From: Myrmaecium sp. VS I D KN 1
Taxonomy: Eukaryota; Ascomycota; Dothideomycetes; Valsariales; Valsariaceae
Length of the DNA stretch: 64,000 nt
NCBI GenBank assembly: GCA_019775845.1
Contig: JADQAV010000010.1
Coordinates: 34,871-98,870 of the forward strand
Direction of reading: 5' to 3'
The notes under the pieces were generated by a model that was given only the letters and a program-made list of their open reading frames with translations, ran no database searches and was not told where the DNA came from. Each line of letters begins with the position of its first letter. Position 1 is the first letter of the stretch. Positions 44,349 through 55,027 of the stretch are shown here, piece after piece. Position numbers and translations under genes: made by a program.

Positions 44349-46375
44349 TTAGCTGGAGACTTCGTTCTTCACTTTCTCGCCGTTCTCGGTAGTGAGACGA
44401 TCGCTCTCCTCGACCATGCGCTTGAACTCACGAACCACCTCTGTTGGGATCCGCTCCCAAAGGAGACTCCGCGTGTAGACGTCGGCCGCGGACTCCCCCT
44501 TGTTTTCTGCGCGCATAGCCGCAAGCGTCTCCGCCAAGTTGCGACGATGCGAAGGCTGTGAGCCAGGAGATAGCGGCTCCGCGTCGTCGTTGCCAACATT
44601 GTACGCACGACGGGAAAAGTCGGCAGAGGTGAGCGAGTTGTATTGTGATGCAGTCATGGAAAAGGCGTCTTCGAGCTCTTGTTCTTTTGAAGGATTGACA
44701 AGCTGGTTGAATTGCTGGTCGAGCGTAGAGCCACCATTGGTAAGACTTGCGAATTCCGCCCCGCTTAGTGTGCCGTGCTTATTCCAGTTGACGGCACCGG
44801 AGGCAGCAGGCTCCAAGCCTTGAACACGGTTGGCAATGAATGCAGCGGTGGACGTCGTAGACGGCGAAACGCCAGCATCCTTGAAAATGCTGTCAAGGAC
44901 GGTAGCGGACGCAGCACGGACATCTTCCGGCATCTTCGGAAGAGGGGGAGCTGTCGAACCAGAGGACTTACTGGCGACAAACGCACCGCAGAGGAGAAGC
45001 ATGAGAAGCAGGCCAGAAGCAACAGGCTTGTCTTCGGAAACATCCTTGGGCCGCGAAGCGACGACAAGAGTGTTGGAGGGCTGTTGTTCTTGTTGCTGAA
45101 GCTCTTGGGTGTTGCAAAACTCGTCCAGGAAGACATAGTTGTCGGCATCGCCCCATTCGGTGCCTCCCATGGTAAGGTTGCCCATATCGGACGCGAAGTC
45201 GGCGAAGGTCGAGCTTGGAGCGACCGACATGGCGGTGCCGCTTTGCTGCTCGAGCTTCTCGGTGAGGAGAGTAATCTTCTTTCGGAGCTCGCCGGTCTCC
45301 AGCGTGTGATTGCGAACAAGCTCTTCCTTGTCCCACTGGAGGTTGTCGATGATTCTTTGAGCCTTGAGCTGGGCTTCGTCCCTCTCGCGAGCGATATTTT
45401 CACACGCCATGCGAAGGTTTGCACACTGTTCTTCAAGCTCTGTCATCTGTTCAGTCCAGAGCTTCTTCTCCTTTTCCAGCTCTTCAGTGTGCTTCTTTTT
45501 CCGCTGACGGGAATCAAGGCTGCAAGAAAAGTTAGCATGGGAGACACATGATGAAATGGCCTTAGAACCAATGACCAAATGAAAAGGGAGTCGTACGCGG
45601 CCTGTCTATTCCTGAGTAATCGCTTCTGTTGCTTAAGCTCCTTGATCTCTTCCTCGTTGGTAGACTGAGCGATGAGCTGATCGATGTTTCCCAAGCTCCT
45701 TTCGGCGGGGATCTCAAAGCGGGTGTTCTTCTTTCGGATGCCTCCCGGTCTTTGGAAAGGGGACATAGCTCTGGGGGGCGTGTTTGGTCGCATCCGCTTG
45801 GTGCCTTGTCGTTGATGTTGCTCCCGCTCCTGAGCAGCCAGGTTCATCCAGTCCTCGTTAGAATGCGGCGACATGGGCGTGTCTTGTTGTGTCGGGGGAA
45901 ATATTGAGCTCGGACGGACGTTGTTGGAACTGGGAAGGCCGCCGAACATTGATTGGGTTGGGATAAAGCTTGGTTGAGAGTGCTCGAATTCGTGACCAAA
46001 TGCGCCTATTGTTGTGGCGGTTGGAGTCCTGGATCCTGAGGATGTCTCCATAGGCCATGCTGATGGTTGCTGGCCGTAGGTAGCAGCTTGGTTAGGAGGC
46101 ATGCGCATGAAGGGGTTGTTGTTATTGCTCTGGTCGAACATGGTGTGTGTCGACACTTGAGGGACCATATCCCTCCTTTCAGGAAACGGGTTAGAGAAGT
46201 TGTCGTCCCAGAGCGATGAGTCCGTCGGAGAAAAGAATCCTGTTGTGCTATTCGTCGGTGACATCATGGTGGGTGCGTCGTCCAGGATGCCACTGTCGAG
46301 AGTTACGTCGTCAAAGTAGGAGGGTTTCCTGTCGATATCCAGGGTGGAAGAAGGTCGGGGAAAGTCAAATTCCAT
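44349..46375 (-). CDS. bZIP transcription factor with a possible C-terminal membrane span
   Basis: Two exons (46375-45597, 45519-44349) encode 649 residues. The 77-nt intron falls inside the basic region and joins NRQAA to LDSRQRKKK, giving N256-x2-AA-x2-SR, the bZIP DNA-contact pattern. A long coiled coil (to about residue 350) follows. The N-terminal 220 residues are an activation-like Ser/Thr/Pro/Asn/Gln-rich region. At residues 426-442 lies a hydrophobic stretch (VASGLLLMLLLCGAFVA, about 44973-45023), followed by ~200 polar residues. If the stretch spans a membrane, the topology equals that of ATF6/CREB3 factors. If not, it is a soluble nuclear bZIP. The exact fungal subfamily is not recognised. 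The intron is ordinary GT-AG, not a Hac1-type one. Confidence 0.88.
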
Positions 46376-49300
46376 GTTGACTGGCGTTGATTGCGTAGGT
46401 ACTTAAGAAAAGTACCTGGCTGATGTAGCGGTGTACAAGAGCGTTCCGATTGGTCGAGAGGGGTTTAGAGTAGATCTGACAACGAGCTTTCCCTGAGGGA
46501 AAGAGTCAAACGCAGACGGCAAGAGAGCTGGCGATTGACTTAAGCGAGAAGTGTGCTGAATGGAAGGTTTTCTTGCGGCGTGGAGGAGCGCAAGAAACCG
46601 TGATGGTGATGTGTGGGTGTGGCACAAGATCTGTTCATGAAGGAGGAAGTAAGAGGGGAGCGGCGCCGGGAGGGCTGGTGGTTCTTGTAGCTGATGCCAG
46701 AAGCCGGCCTTGGGGAGCATTGCGAGGAAGCCCCGGCAAAGAGCATGGGCGACCCCTCGAAGTGGGGTGGGCTGCCCGCAAAGCGTGCCATAGGTTCAAC
46801 GCACTGCTGTGGGATGCACTGCAAAACAAGCCGCCGCGGTGCCATTGGCAGCCTCAGAATGTCGGGTACTATTGCAGGAAGCGGGAGAGAGCAACGTTGA
46901 ATGAATGGCTGTAGGGCTCCCGCTAAGGCTAGCACACCATGCATCCTGCGTCTCTCTGCAACAAATCCGGCTTCTTGGCCAAGGCGTGTGTGCTGCACGA
47001 CCTTGGAAGCGGAGAGAAGAGTTTTGCTCTGATCCTTCTCGACCAAGCGTAAACATTGCACGTTTGTCGCTAGGAGACGCTGAACTGCTCAGCCATCAAC
47101 ACGCGAAGCAAGCCCGCTCGATCGTGAGGCCGAAAAGCGCTGCCGGTTTGGGCGTCAAGCTCGCGAGCCTTTTCGTTTGCTCCCTCACGCTCGCCCCGTT
47201 CCAGTGCGAGCCGTCAGCGACGTGCGGCATAGTGTGACTCTTCCGGATGGGGCATGAACCCCAGCTTTGGAACGAAACGGCCCTTCGTGCTGTTGGACAG
47301 ATGCAGCGAAAGTTTGGTACATGTGCGGGCGGGCGACAGCGGGCCCTTTCCGGTGCCAGTCGATGCCTAGCAGCGACCTTCTAATCGGTAGCTGCAGATG
47401 CTAGGGCGGGGACGAAGCCGTACGCCAGTAGCCAGCCAGCCGAGAAACCGAGGGGCCAAAACTTGTAGGAAAAGGCCCGGCCCGCTCAGTCGAGATAGAG
47501 CGAAGCGCGAGAGAGATAGGCAAAGTAGGTGCACCCTGATGGACTAGATACCTACAACCGTCGTCGCGTAAAGGACGCTCCTTGCCACATCCGTGCGCTC
47601 TAGGTGAAGTTGGTGAATTTTCGGCGCGGAAACTGCGTATACAACGGCAGAGTCGTCATCAGCCTCAGGATTTTCGTCCCTGACTGTCTCACCATCGTCC
47701 CTACGACTTCCAGACGATGCCATTCTTGTTGCCAGAGTACCGCAGTCCTGCTGACATCAAGCGAGAGGACTGCGCCGTGCGGGAGTCGACAGTCATTCGG
47801 CCATGATCGGCGCACGGAAGGCTGGAAGAGTGACCCTAGGTCGGCACGTTCGTCGCGATCATGGTCCGTCCACGCGCATCAGCCGACGGTAAAAACAGGA
47901 CGAGACTCGATGCTCATTCGTCTCCGTAAAGGGCAAAGTTGGAAAAGAACTGACCACCATGACACAATAAAGTCGCGTTCTGGTACACGAGTCAGTTCAC
48001 CGCTGCTACAGAGGGCGTGCGACAAAATACACAACGTCGATAGTTTTTGGCACAGCCCGGCGGTGCGACAATCGTACTTAGCCGATTCAATGCCCGTAAT
48101 TCGTATACTCCACCAGATCTTCAACATACCAGCCACAGACACGGTCGCTTTGTCATACCGAAATGCTCCGGAGCAGTACTCAGTACGCGTTAGAGACTTG
48201 CGATGAAACCTGCCGGCATCCGTTCGTGGCCCCTCTCCTCCTATCTGGTACGACGGCCGCCACTTTCGCTGGATCCACGAGGTGATAGAACCTCACCGTC
48301 TCTGTGGATGGAACGTCGCTTTGCCTTCTTCCGCAATCTAGACGCACCGGTTTTTCCAGCCCCAGACGGTGTTTCGGCCAACCTATGGGGCCGAGCAGAG
48401 CGGGTGGAATTGCTCTGTAGGACTGGATCGCGGCTGGGTGGATACTCATTCGTCAAGCCGAAGCTGCCCTCGACCAGGGACGAGAGAAGTTTTGCTCAAC
48501 GGTCCCCTCCACCTTGATTTCTGAGCTCTCCAGTAAGAGCCGCCGCGCTTCAGGTTCGCATTCCGGTTTGTGGGAATGGCCTCGTAAAGTGACCATGCAT
48601 CGTTTCCGCTTCCGACGTCGTGCGACCGTTATCATGGGAGGGTTACTGCACGTTTTCCAGGCGTTACCGCAGTCTCAGTAATTCGTGCGACAAGAGCGAC
48701 AAGACTATGGATGAGCTGATTGACGGGGCACGAGTAGAAGGTCCGAGAGATGCGCAAATCACCTCTCCTCCCACCTCTCCATCTCGTACCTTCCACTCAT
48801 CGACCGGGCAACTGACACAGCAGGTCCCATCCGTGCGGAAGCTGGAGGTCATGCAGCTTGTTGGGGGACCACTCGTGCGGCTCGCTAGCCACAGCGACTG
48901 TCACGAAGGATACAAATGGTCCAAGCCGGCGGATTGAACAACAGGCGGCGCGCTCGCGATAGCTAATAATAAGTGCGTTGAACTCGCCTGATTCAAATGG
49001 CTTGATCAATGAGATGTTGAGGGGGAAATAATGAGCGGTCGCATTGGGAGGGGAAGACGGCCGGTCGGGAAACTGGCCAGCCGAATACAGAAGTCTCTTC
49101 CAATTTGGAGTAGCGGATGCTTTGTAAGACTCGAAGGTCCTCAGCCTGTCGTTCTTTCATGTTTGCGTCCAGTTTGGGGGCTTACGCCGCGAGACCCCGC
49201 CAACAGCGAGAGAGCCCCTCATGTCGAGTCCTTTGCCCCGTACGTTACTCTCGACACCCAATTTCCAAGGCGAAGCAAGTTCAGCTTCAGAAGGTGGCTC

Positions 49301-50057
49301 GGTCCGGGGTGGATGGTCAAGGGTGAGCTGTATTGCCCGAGGTTGCTGTCATGAAGCCAATCGGTAAATATCGCTGAAACCCGCGCCTCGACAAGGCTAT
49401 GCAAGATCCCGATTCGAATGGACACCATCAAGATGCGGCTGGTTTCGTGTGTAGAGACTCGTTCGTGAAGATGGCTGTTGAAGACGTTCTGGTTACCATG
49501 TTCAAACAGTTGGAGTTGAGGGGACGTCTGGGGTTGGAGGTCGAAGAAGAACCCTGAGTTTGACCAGTCGTGACAATAAGGTTGAACAATAGCCGTCCGC
49601 CAGTCGACAATGGTGTCTAAGGGTCCTCCTCGTGAAACGTGCAATTGCCTCAGGCGGACAATGTCATGCTTACATGAGCCGTAGCTTGGTGGTTCTGCTA
49701 TTGTCTACACGCAAACTTCGACAATCTTCCCAAGGGAGGCTTCTCCAGCCATCTCGGTAATCAGGTCCGTTCTTGCTTCAAGACGCATGACATTCCTTCA
49801 TACTATGATCTGTCACTCGCTTTCCGGGAAGCTGTCATCTAGTTAATACGGCGAGAGTGTCAGCCTCATTCTAAAATGTTTACCCAAGGCATCAATGATC
49901 ACATATGAACGCCCGACTCTTCAGATGTCTCGAAGTTAATTGGGTATCATTGATGCGCCAGATCCTTAGATCTAATCCCGCTCGCAAGCCCCTGTACCTA
50001 GGTTCCAAACCGTGCAAGTGAGAGGTTGCCATCGAGAGCACCGGCGAGACAATTGCC
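46376..50057. other. Long intergenic region, 3.7 kb
   Basis: Promoter of the bZIP gene (-) on the left and the 3' region of FAN1 (-) on the right. Base composition is balanced, without the CT tracts seen elsewhere. The longest frame is 47604-48206 (+, 200 codons) with unremarkable codon use and no family match. I cannot support a gene here. See the finding on this region. Confidence 0.45.
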
Positions 50058-52685
50058 TTACTCTACGATGACTCTCTTCACCTCCTTTGCAACTGCATTG
50101 CAGAGTTCGACCCTGATCCCCGCTCCCGTGAGAACGTGGACCCAGAGCCGCTGCGTATCACTAAGCCGATCGTTCTCACTCTTGACCTCCACAAACATGA
50201 CTTCCTTCTTTTCGTCATGCCAAAGGAACAAATCCGGTATGCCCCCGCCTCTCTGCCCGTACTCCTGAGCCAACACCTTGCACACTGTCGCCAGCGCATC
50301 GCCAGGGAAGCATCGCGCGATGGCCACCAGGTCTTCCAGCTCAAAGGACCAATCCAGCCCGACAACACATGTCTTTTTCTCCGAGTGTTCGTCCCAAACC
50401 CGTCGAATCAGCGCCTCTGCACCGCCATTGCCTAGGTCCGCGAGCCGATGGTTTATCTCCGACAGTCGGCACGGATAGAATGCGTCTGTGTGTAGGTCCA
50501 GCGGGCAGGTCTGGTACGGCGTCTGGAAAACATTCGGAACATAGGTAAAAAAGACATCGTAGAAGAGGTAGGCGAACAGCGTCCGAACAATGCCACCTTC
50601 GCTATGGTAGCCCTTCCAGCCTTGAGATCGGTAGTGCGACAAACACATAGCTTCAACGGAACACTCGCCATTGCCTTCGAGGGGGTCTTCCCATATGGTT
50701 TTAGCACCTCTTCTGTTGCCTGTGGGTGTTGCAGAGTTTCTTCTGCTTTCCTCGAAGTCGAGCTGAGCCGGGCCCTCCTTTTCGATGCGAGTACCTTCTA
50801 CTGTAACCTCAACAGGTGCTGTTAGCCTGACGTGGCTGAAGTCATGCTGAGCTCTCTTTGGTATTCGAAGCCATTTCTCAAGCTTCTGAACCCTTTTCTG
50901 CAAGTCGTAGTGGTGTATGATATGGACGAGAGGGTCTTCCAGGCCTTCCTGGCATGTCTGAAGAGCAACACGTTTCCAGTGCTTCTTCTGCGCTTCGTCA
51001 CTACGTCCCTCATCCGGAGTCAAGGCAGCCATATAATGCTCTTCCAGTAGAGCTTTGCGTTGATACCAAGCTCCTCTACGGGAAGAGTGGAAAAGCCGTT
51101 GTCCTAGAAGCTCACAAAGTAGCGAATGTTCCCACTTATGCTGCTTCAGTCGTCCCATCACATAGGCGGCTTTATGCATGATTCGCGTGTATACCCATGC
51201 TGGTGATAGACGCCGAAGATAGGCTCCTTCGCCACTGTGGTAAATGGTGTCTTCTTTTGAGATCTCTTCCTTCATTACCACGAGCCAGCGTGGATAAACG
51301 TCCTCATATATGTCCAGTATGATCCTGAAAGCTTCGGCGTTGGGGACATTACTGAACTCCAGAAGGTTGTCAACGCGAGACTGGGTCCTGATAGCGGCTT
51401 CAAACTCCAACAACAGCGCGCGAGATGGAAAGATGTTTGCTGAGCGTGAGACAATGTATGGTGGAAAATTCCGCCTTGCAATCTTTGCTAGTATAATAGT
51501 AGTGAGCGATTTCTCAGTCCATTCAGTTGACCTGTAAAATACCAAATGTACTCTTTCGAACAGCTTCAATGGCGCCAGAGACAAGCGTACACATGGACCA
51601 GTGATGGCCAAAATTCTCTGCATGAAGTGAACATCACGATTGGAGTCGGTGTCTCCAATGTCTTCTGCAATCTCTGGAAGGTCACCGCCGACTCCTGATC
51701 CAGTGGATCGAGTAGAGGTTTCAGTGTCTGATCGTTTCAAGCCAAAACGACCAAGACCTGTCTGCTTCTCACTCGCGCATCGCAGAGCCTTCAAAAGTTC
51801 TTGCTTGTTCTTCCCTTGGACTTTTGCGTCCTTGGCGAGGGTCTTCAGCTCTTCCAATCTTAGAAGAGAAGAAGCCTCCTTCAAGGTGGTAATCTCTGTC
51901 TCGGATTGGTCCGCAAATGTGAAGGATGAGCTTAAGGCTGTCCCTTCTGGCAGTTCAAGCTCGCCCGGATGCGAACAATGCACACCAGTCCCAGCTGGAA
52001 GATCTCTCCTTTGCTGAAGCATTGCAATTGCCCCCTCAAGGTCTGCGATGTCGCTATGGTAGCCCAGGGAGTTGACTCGATGCCAGGCGGAAGTTTTTCG
52101 AAGGAATAAACGTACATATCTGTGAACAGTCAGTTTATGAGACAGAGATGGGTGCATGAAACATGTCATCGACTTGACGTACAGGTATTGAGCCTCGTAG
52201 CTCAACTCCCGAAAAGCTCTGAATACACCATGTTCTGCGGCATCGAACAAATGCGCTTCCTCTTCTAATACTGTGTCAAGAGCCAAGTTGAAGGCATCCA
52301 GGTATATAGAGCTCCTCCCCTTGACCCACTTGGTTTCAGTCGAACCCTTACTCTCCCTGGCACCAGTCTCACACTCGACAGCTCTCCGCTTCTCATATTC
52401 CTCAATGGCCTTCTGATCAGTTTGGATCTCTGGTAAAGCAGTTTCCAGGTCCGTCTCGTGAGTATCACCTCCTTCGTTTAATCCGGGGTTATCTTCTTCG
52501 GCTTCCGAGTCCGGGGCGTCTGTTTTCGTGCGCCTGAAGAAGTCGCCACCGCCGATGCGACGTCGCTTTGGAGAGCGCTGCTCCTCATCATGCTTTGTCC
52601 CATCGAAGTTGGTAGATCTTGGATGCCTGATCTTCCGACCTAGCATCTGGTTATGCTGCCCAGGCGATGCGGATTCAAGTACCAT
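50058..52685 (-). CDS. FAN1: Fanconi-associated nuclease 1 (FAN1), structure-specific
   Basis: FAN1 cuts 5' flaps and trims interstrand crosslinks during DNA repair in the nucleus. Two exons (52685-52183, 52119-50058) encode 854 residues. The 63-nt intron (GTACGT to TTCACAG, with ACTGAC branch) is in frame, and its removal restores the conserved AQYLYVRLFLRKTSAWHR. An SAP-like helix pair (LEELKTLAKDAKVQGKNKQE) lies near residue 260, the TPR-like middle follows (VHLVFYRSTEWTEKSLTTII), and the C-terminal VRR-NUC domain has the metal-site residues in GGGIPDLFLW and VMFVEVKSENDRLSDTQ. No UBZ finger is visible, as in other fungal FAN1. The basic N-terminus (SPKRRRIGGG) suits nuclear import. Confidence 0.95.
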   Translation of the reverse strand: MVLESASPGQHNQMLGRKIRHPRSTNFDGTKHDEEQRSPKRRRIGGGDFFRRTKTDAPDSEAEEDNPGLNEGGDTHETDLETALPEIQTDQKAIEEYEKRRAVECETGARESKGSTETKWVKGRSSIYLDAFNLALDTVLEEEAHLFDAAEHGVFRAFRELSYEAQYLYVKSMTCFMHPSLSHKLTVHRYVRLFLRKTSAWHRVNSLGYHSDIADLEGAIAMLQQRRDLPAGTGVHCSHPGELELPEGTALSSSFTFADQSETEITTLKEASSLLRLEELKTLAKDAKVQGKNKQELLKALRCASEKQTGLGRFGLKRSDTETSTRSTGSGVGGDLPEIAEDIGDTDSNRDVHFMQRILAITGPCVRLSLAPLKLFERVHLVFYRSTEWTEKSLTTIILAKIARRNFPPYIVSRSANIFPSRALLLEFEAAIRTQSRVDNLLEFSNVPNAEAFRIILDIYEDVYPRWLVVMKEEISKEDTIYHSGEGAYLRRLSPAWVYTRIMHKAAYVMGRLKQHKWEHSLLCELLGQRLFHSSRRGAWYQRKALLEEHYMAALTPDEGRSDEAQKKHWKRVALQTCQEGLEDPLVHIIHHYDLQKRVQKLEKWLRIPKRAQHDFSHVRLTAPVEVTVEGTRIEKEGPAQLDFEESRRNSATPTGNRRGAKTIWEDPLEGNGECSVEAMCLSHYRSQGWKGYHSEGGIVRTLFAYLFYDVFFTYVPNVFQTPYQTCPLDLHTDAFYPCRLSEINHRLADLGNGGAEALIRRVWDEHSEKKTCVVGLDWSFELEDLVAIARCFPGDALATVCKVLAQEYGQRGGGIPDLFLWHDEKKEVMFVEVKSENDRLSDTQRLWVHVLTGAGIRVELCNAVAKEVKRVIVE

Positions 52686-53109
52686 CGCAAGGAGGTTATT
52701 GTTTGGAGTCAGATCGACAGGGGCAATGGTGGTCGAGACGCGAGCGGCGCGGATCGCTCGCTGTCACGTAGTCAGGTGCCGGTGACCTCATAGCTTTAAG
52801 TCTCTTTGAACAAAAGCCCACCACACTTCTTCTACCTTATGTATGCACCAATTCATTCGTTCCATATTCATTGTAACTCTACGCTAGTGCTACAGCTCGG
52901 AGATAGAGCCCGGGGGTAACCCAGATAGATTTGGAGTTTCTTATGAATCCATTGATATATTTTCTGAACGCTGCAAGATGATACGAACGCCTCCTTTCCT
53001 GGGGGTTGTATGAGGTTAAAAGGGCCGCGAAGAACCGAGCATTCAAACACATCGGTACCATCCATGACTGCGCTTCAAGACTTCATAGCAGGATGTTTAT
53101 TGCCTGGTG
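52686..53109. other. Intergenic region, FAN1 promoter
   Basis: About 420 bp between the FAN1 start and the 3' end of the PTC7-like gene, both on the minus strand. I see no gene. Confidence 0.5.
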
Positions 53110-54418
53110 TTAGTCTTGATCGACATCTGTAACTACCGCCACAATTACGCAAATGTCGTCCGTTTTACCGCCATGCCAACCCTCATCTGGATAATATCTA
53201 TGAACGTACTGGGCAAAAGGACCGTCTCTGGTCCTGCTCTCGCTTGCCTCTTTGGCCTCCCTTGTCACAGCTAATGCCATCAAAGCTTGAAGTGTGTTGT
53301 TGGGTTTTGTGGCTCCTTCCCTGGTCAATTGGCGTAGCTTATCGCTGACCTGCAGCGCGCCATCATCACCGGTTTTCCAAGCCTCAGAGCTTGTCATATG
53401 AAGACTAACGATGCTTAGAATGTCTTGAGGGTATAGATTATCCCAGACGCCGTCCGTCGCAAACACAAGCACATCACCATGACGGAGTTGATGGGATGTG
53501 ACAGCTGCATCCTTCGGAAGGTCCATGAGGGCTCCGCCAAACAGGGCCATCTGGGCACGCATACGAGGCGGGATTTTAGAAAGCTGGTAAGGGGTGTTAA
53601 AGGCATGGGTCTGTGCCTCGGAGAAGTAGCGGACAGCGTTCAGGCTGATGTGCATGAAACGGGAATCTCCAAGACTGTTATGTGGACTTAGCGAAGGTAA
53701 CTGGAATAGTTTGAGTGGAATGCCCTTACTTCGCCACGTCCATTTGTCCGTCTGGCTGTGCAGCTGCGACCACAGCAGTGCTACCACCGGCGTGGATGGT
53801 TTTATCCTTCTGAACTTTTTCATAGGCAATTTGGAGCAGTTCCCGGGGCGACAAGGACTTCGTCATCTTGAACCCCTCCGGGAAACCCCCTGCTGCTGAA
53901 GCCATGTAGTCGCAAAGGCCGTGGGCGAAATCAGCCGGGTCTACGCCTGACTCTGTCCAGCCTCCTACACCGTCGGCTACCCCGAAAGCCACAGATCCCG
54001 ATGCGTCTATCGTGTTCACGAAAAAAGCGTCCTGCCCGCTTGCAGGCCTTGCCCTCTTGTCTTTCCTCCCTGAAGGCGTTGCCTCATTCTTAACCGCATC
54101 CGGGGGTTGGTAGTTGAATAGATTGCGTGTCGGATCAAGGCGGCGGCCTTTTGCACAGTACGATGCAGAAATTCGGTATGTATATATTGACCTTGAGTCT
54201 TTGCCGGGAGTTGCGTTCGGCACAGAGGTTTGCAGGAAGCGGAGGCCGGTATATGGTACAGGACATGAGGAAGGAACGCTCGGACAAACCGGGAAATGCT
54301 GCGCAGCGGCAAAAGAAACCCGGTGGGCGAGCGGTGATGCAGCAAGGCAAGTGAATAGGATATGCGACAACTTTAGACGTCCATTCGTGCGAGTGTTGAC
54401 AGCTCTATAAAGACTCAT
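53110..54418 (-). CDS. PTC7: PP2C-type protein phosphatase, PTC7-like
   Basis: Two exons (54418-53730, 53674-53110) encode 417 residues. The 55-nt intron (GTAAGG to AACAG) joins MDVA to NLGDSRFMHI in phase 2. PP2C metal-site motifs are in order: FGVADGVGGW with Asp149, GGSTAVVAAAQ, NLGDSRF, LVFATDGVWDNLYPQD and GKTDDICVIVAVV. The preceding YRISASYCAKGRR and RPASGQDAFF are typical of the mitochondrial PTC7 group, which in yeast dephosphorylates Coq7 and other matrix proteins. The N-terminus from MSLYRAVNTRTNGR is basic and hydroxylated, suitable for mitochondria. The frame stays open upstream to an ATG at 54694 and would add a hydrophobic 90-residue leader. This alternative is discussed as a finding. 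Confidence 0.9.
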
Positions 54419-55027
54419 TTCCGGGGAATTGTACGTGTAAGTCGGCGATGCGTATGAGATAGGAAAGATGCACACTAATACAAGGCCATAACAGCATCGG
54501 CAATAACACAATAGTAATGGCGTTGACAACAGGAGTGGAATAATGTAGTAGAGGAAAGATAATACAGAAGCAAAAGCGGAGAAAGAAAGGTCGATCTGGT
54601 GTCCAGTAGTCGGGATTTGAACCCTGGACGTCATTTTGCGGGAGTCTCGGCGTTCCCGTCTTTTCTGCGGGGCGCGAGCTTCCCCGACAATCATGAACCG
54701 TACAACAGCACTTGCGACATTTCCAGCATCATTTTCCAGTTTCCCGCGTTCGGCATCAACGTGCGCGTCGATTGTCTAAATCCTCCCTCCGGAAGCACTT
54801 CCTGCATCGTTTTCAAGATGATGCACCCATCGCGACAGGCATATGTGGAGGAGGAGCCGCAGGAGGTAAGGCAGCACCTACTTCTTCCGTTCACGTTGCG
54901 CAATAGTTGTGTTTACGCAGCTTTCAGAGGCGCGTCATTTCCATGAAGGAGAGGCAACGCTGAGCGCTAGAACGGAGCTCAAGGAGAAATCCAGCAGTTA
55001 ACGAGTGGGATTTAATAGGACACAGCC
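54419..55027. promoter_or_regulatory. Divergent promoter of the PTC7-like and PRP4 genes
   Basis: About 610 bp between the two chosen starts. A 6-bp inverted repeat (GTCCAG at 54601-54606, CTGGAC at 54624-54629) encloses a TFIIIC B-box match on the minus strand (GGTTCAAATCC). No complete tRNA can be folded around it. Confidence 0.5.

Noticed and set aside
47604-48206. 200-codon plus-strand frame as a gene
   Set aside because: No domain, no codon preference like the neighbours, no introns or promoter signs; an open frame of this length can arise by chance in 64 kb read in six frames.
54595-54700. tRNA gene on the minus strand
   Set aside because: A B-box is present, but the T-stem has only three pairs and no acceptor-stem partner or A-box lies at the right distance.
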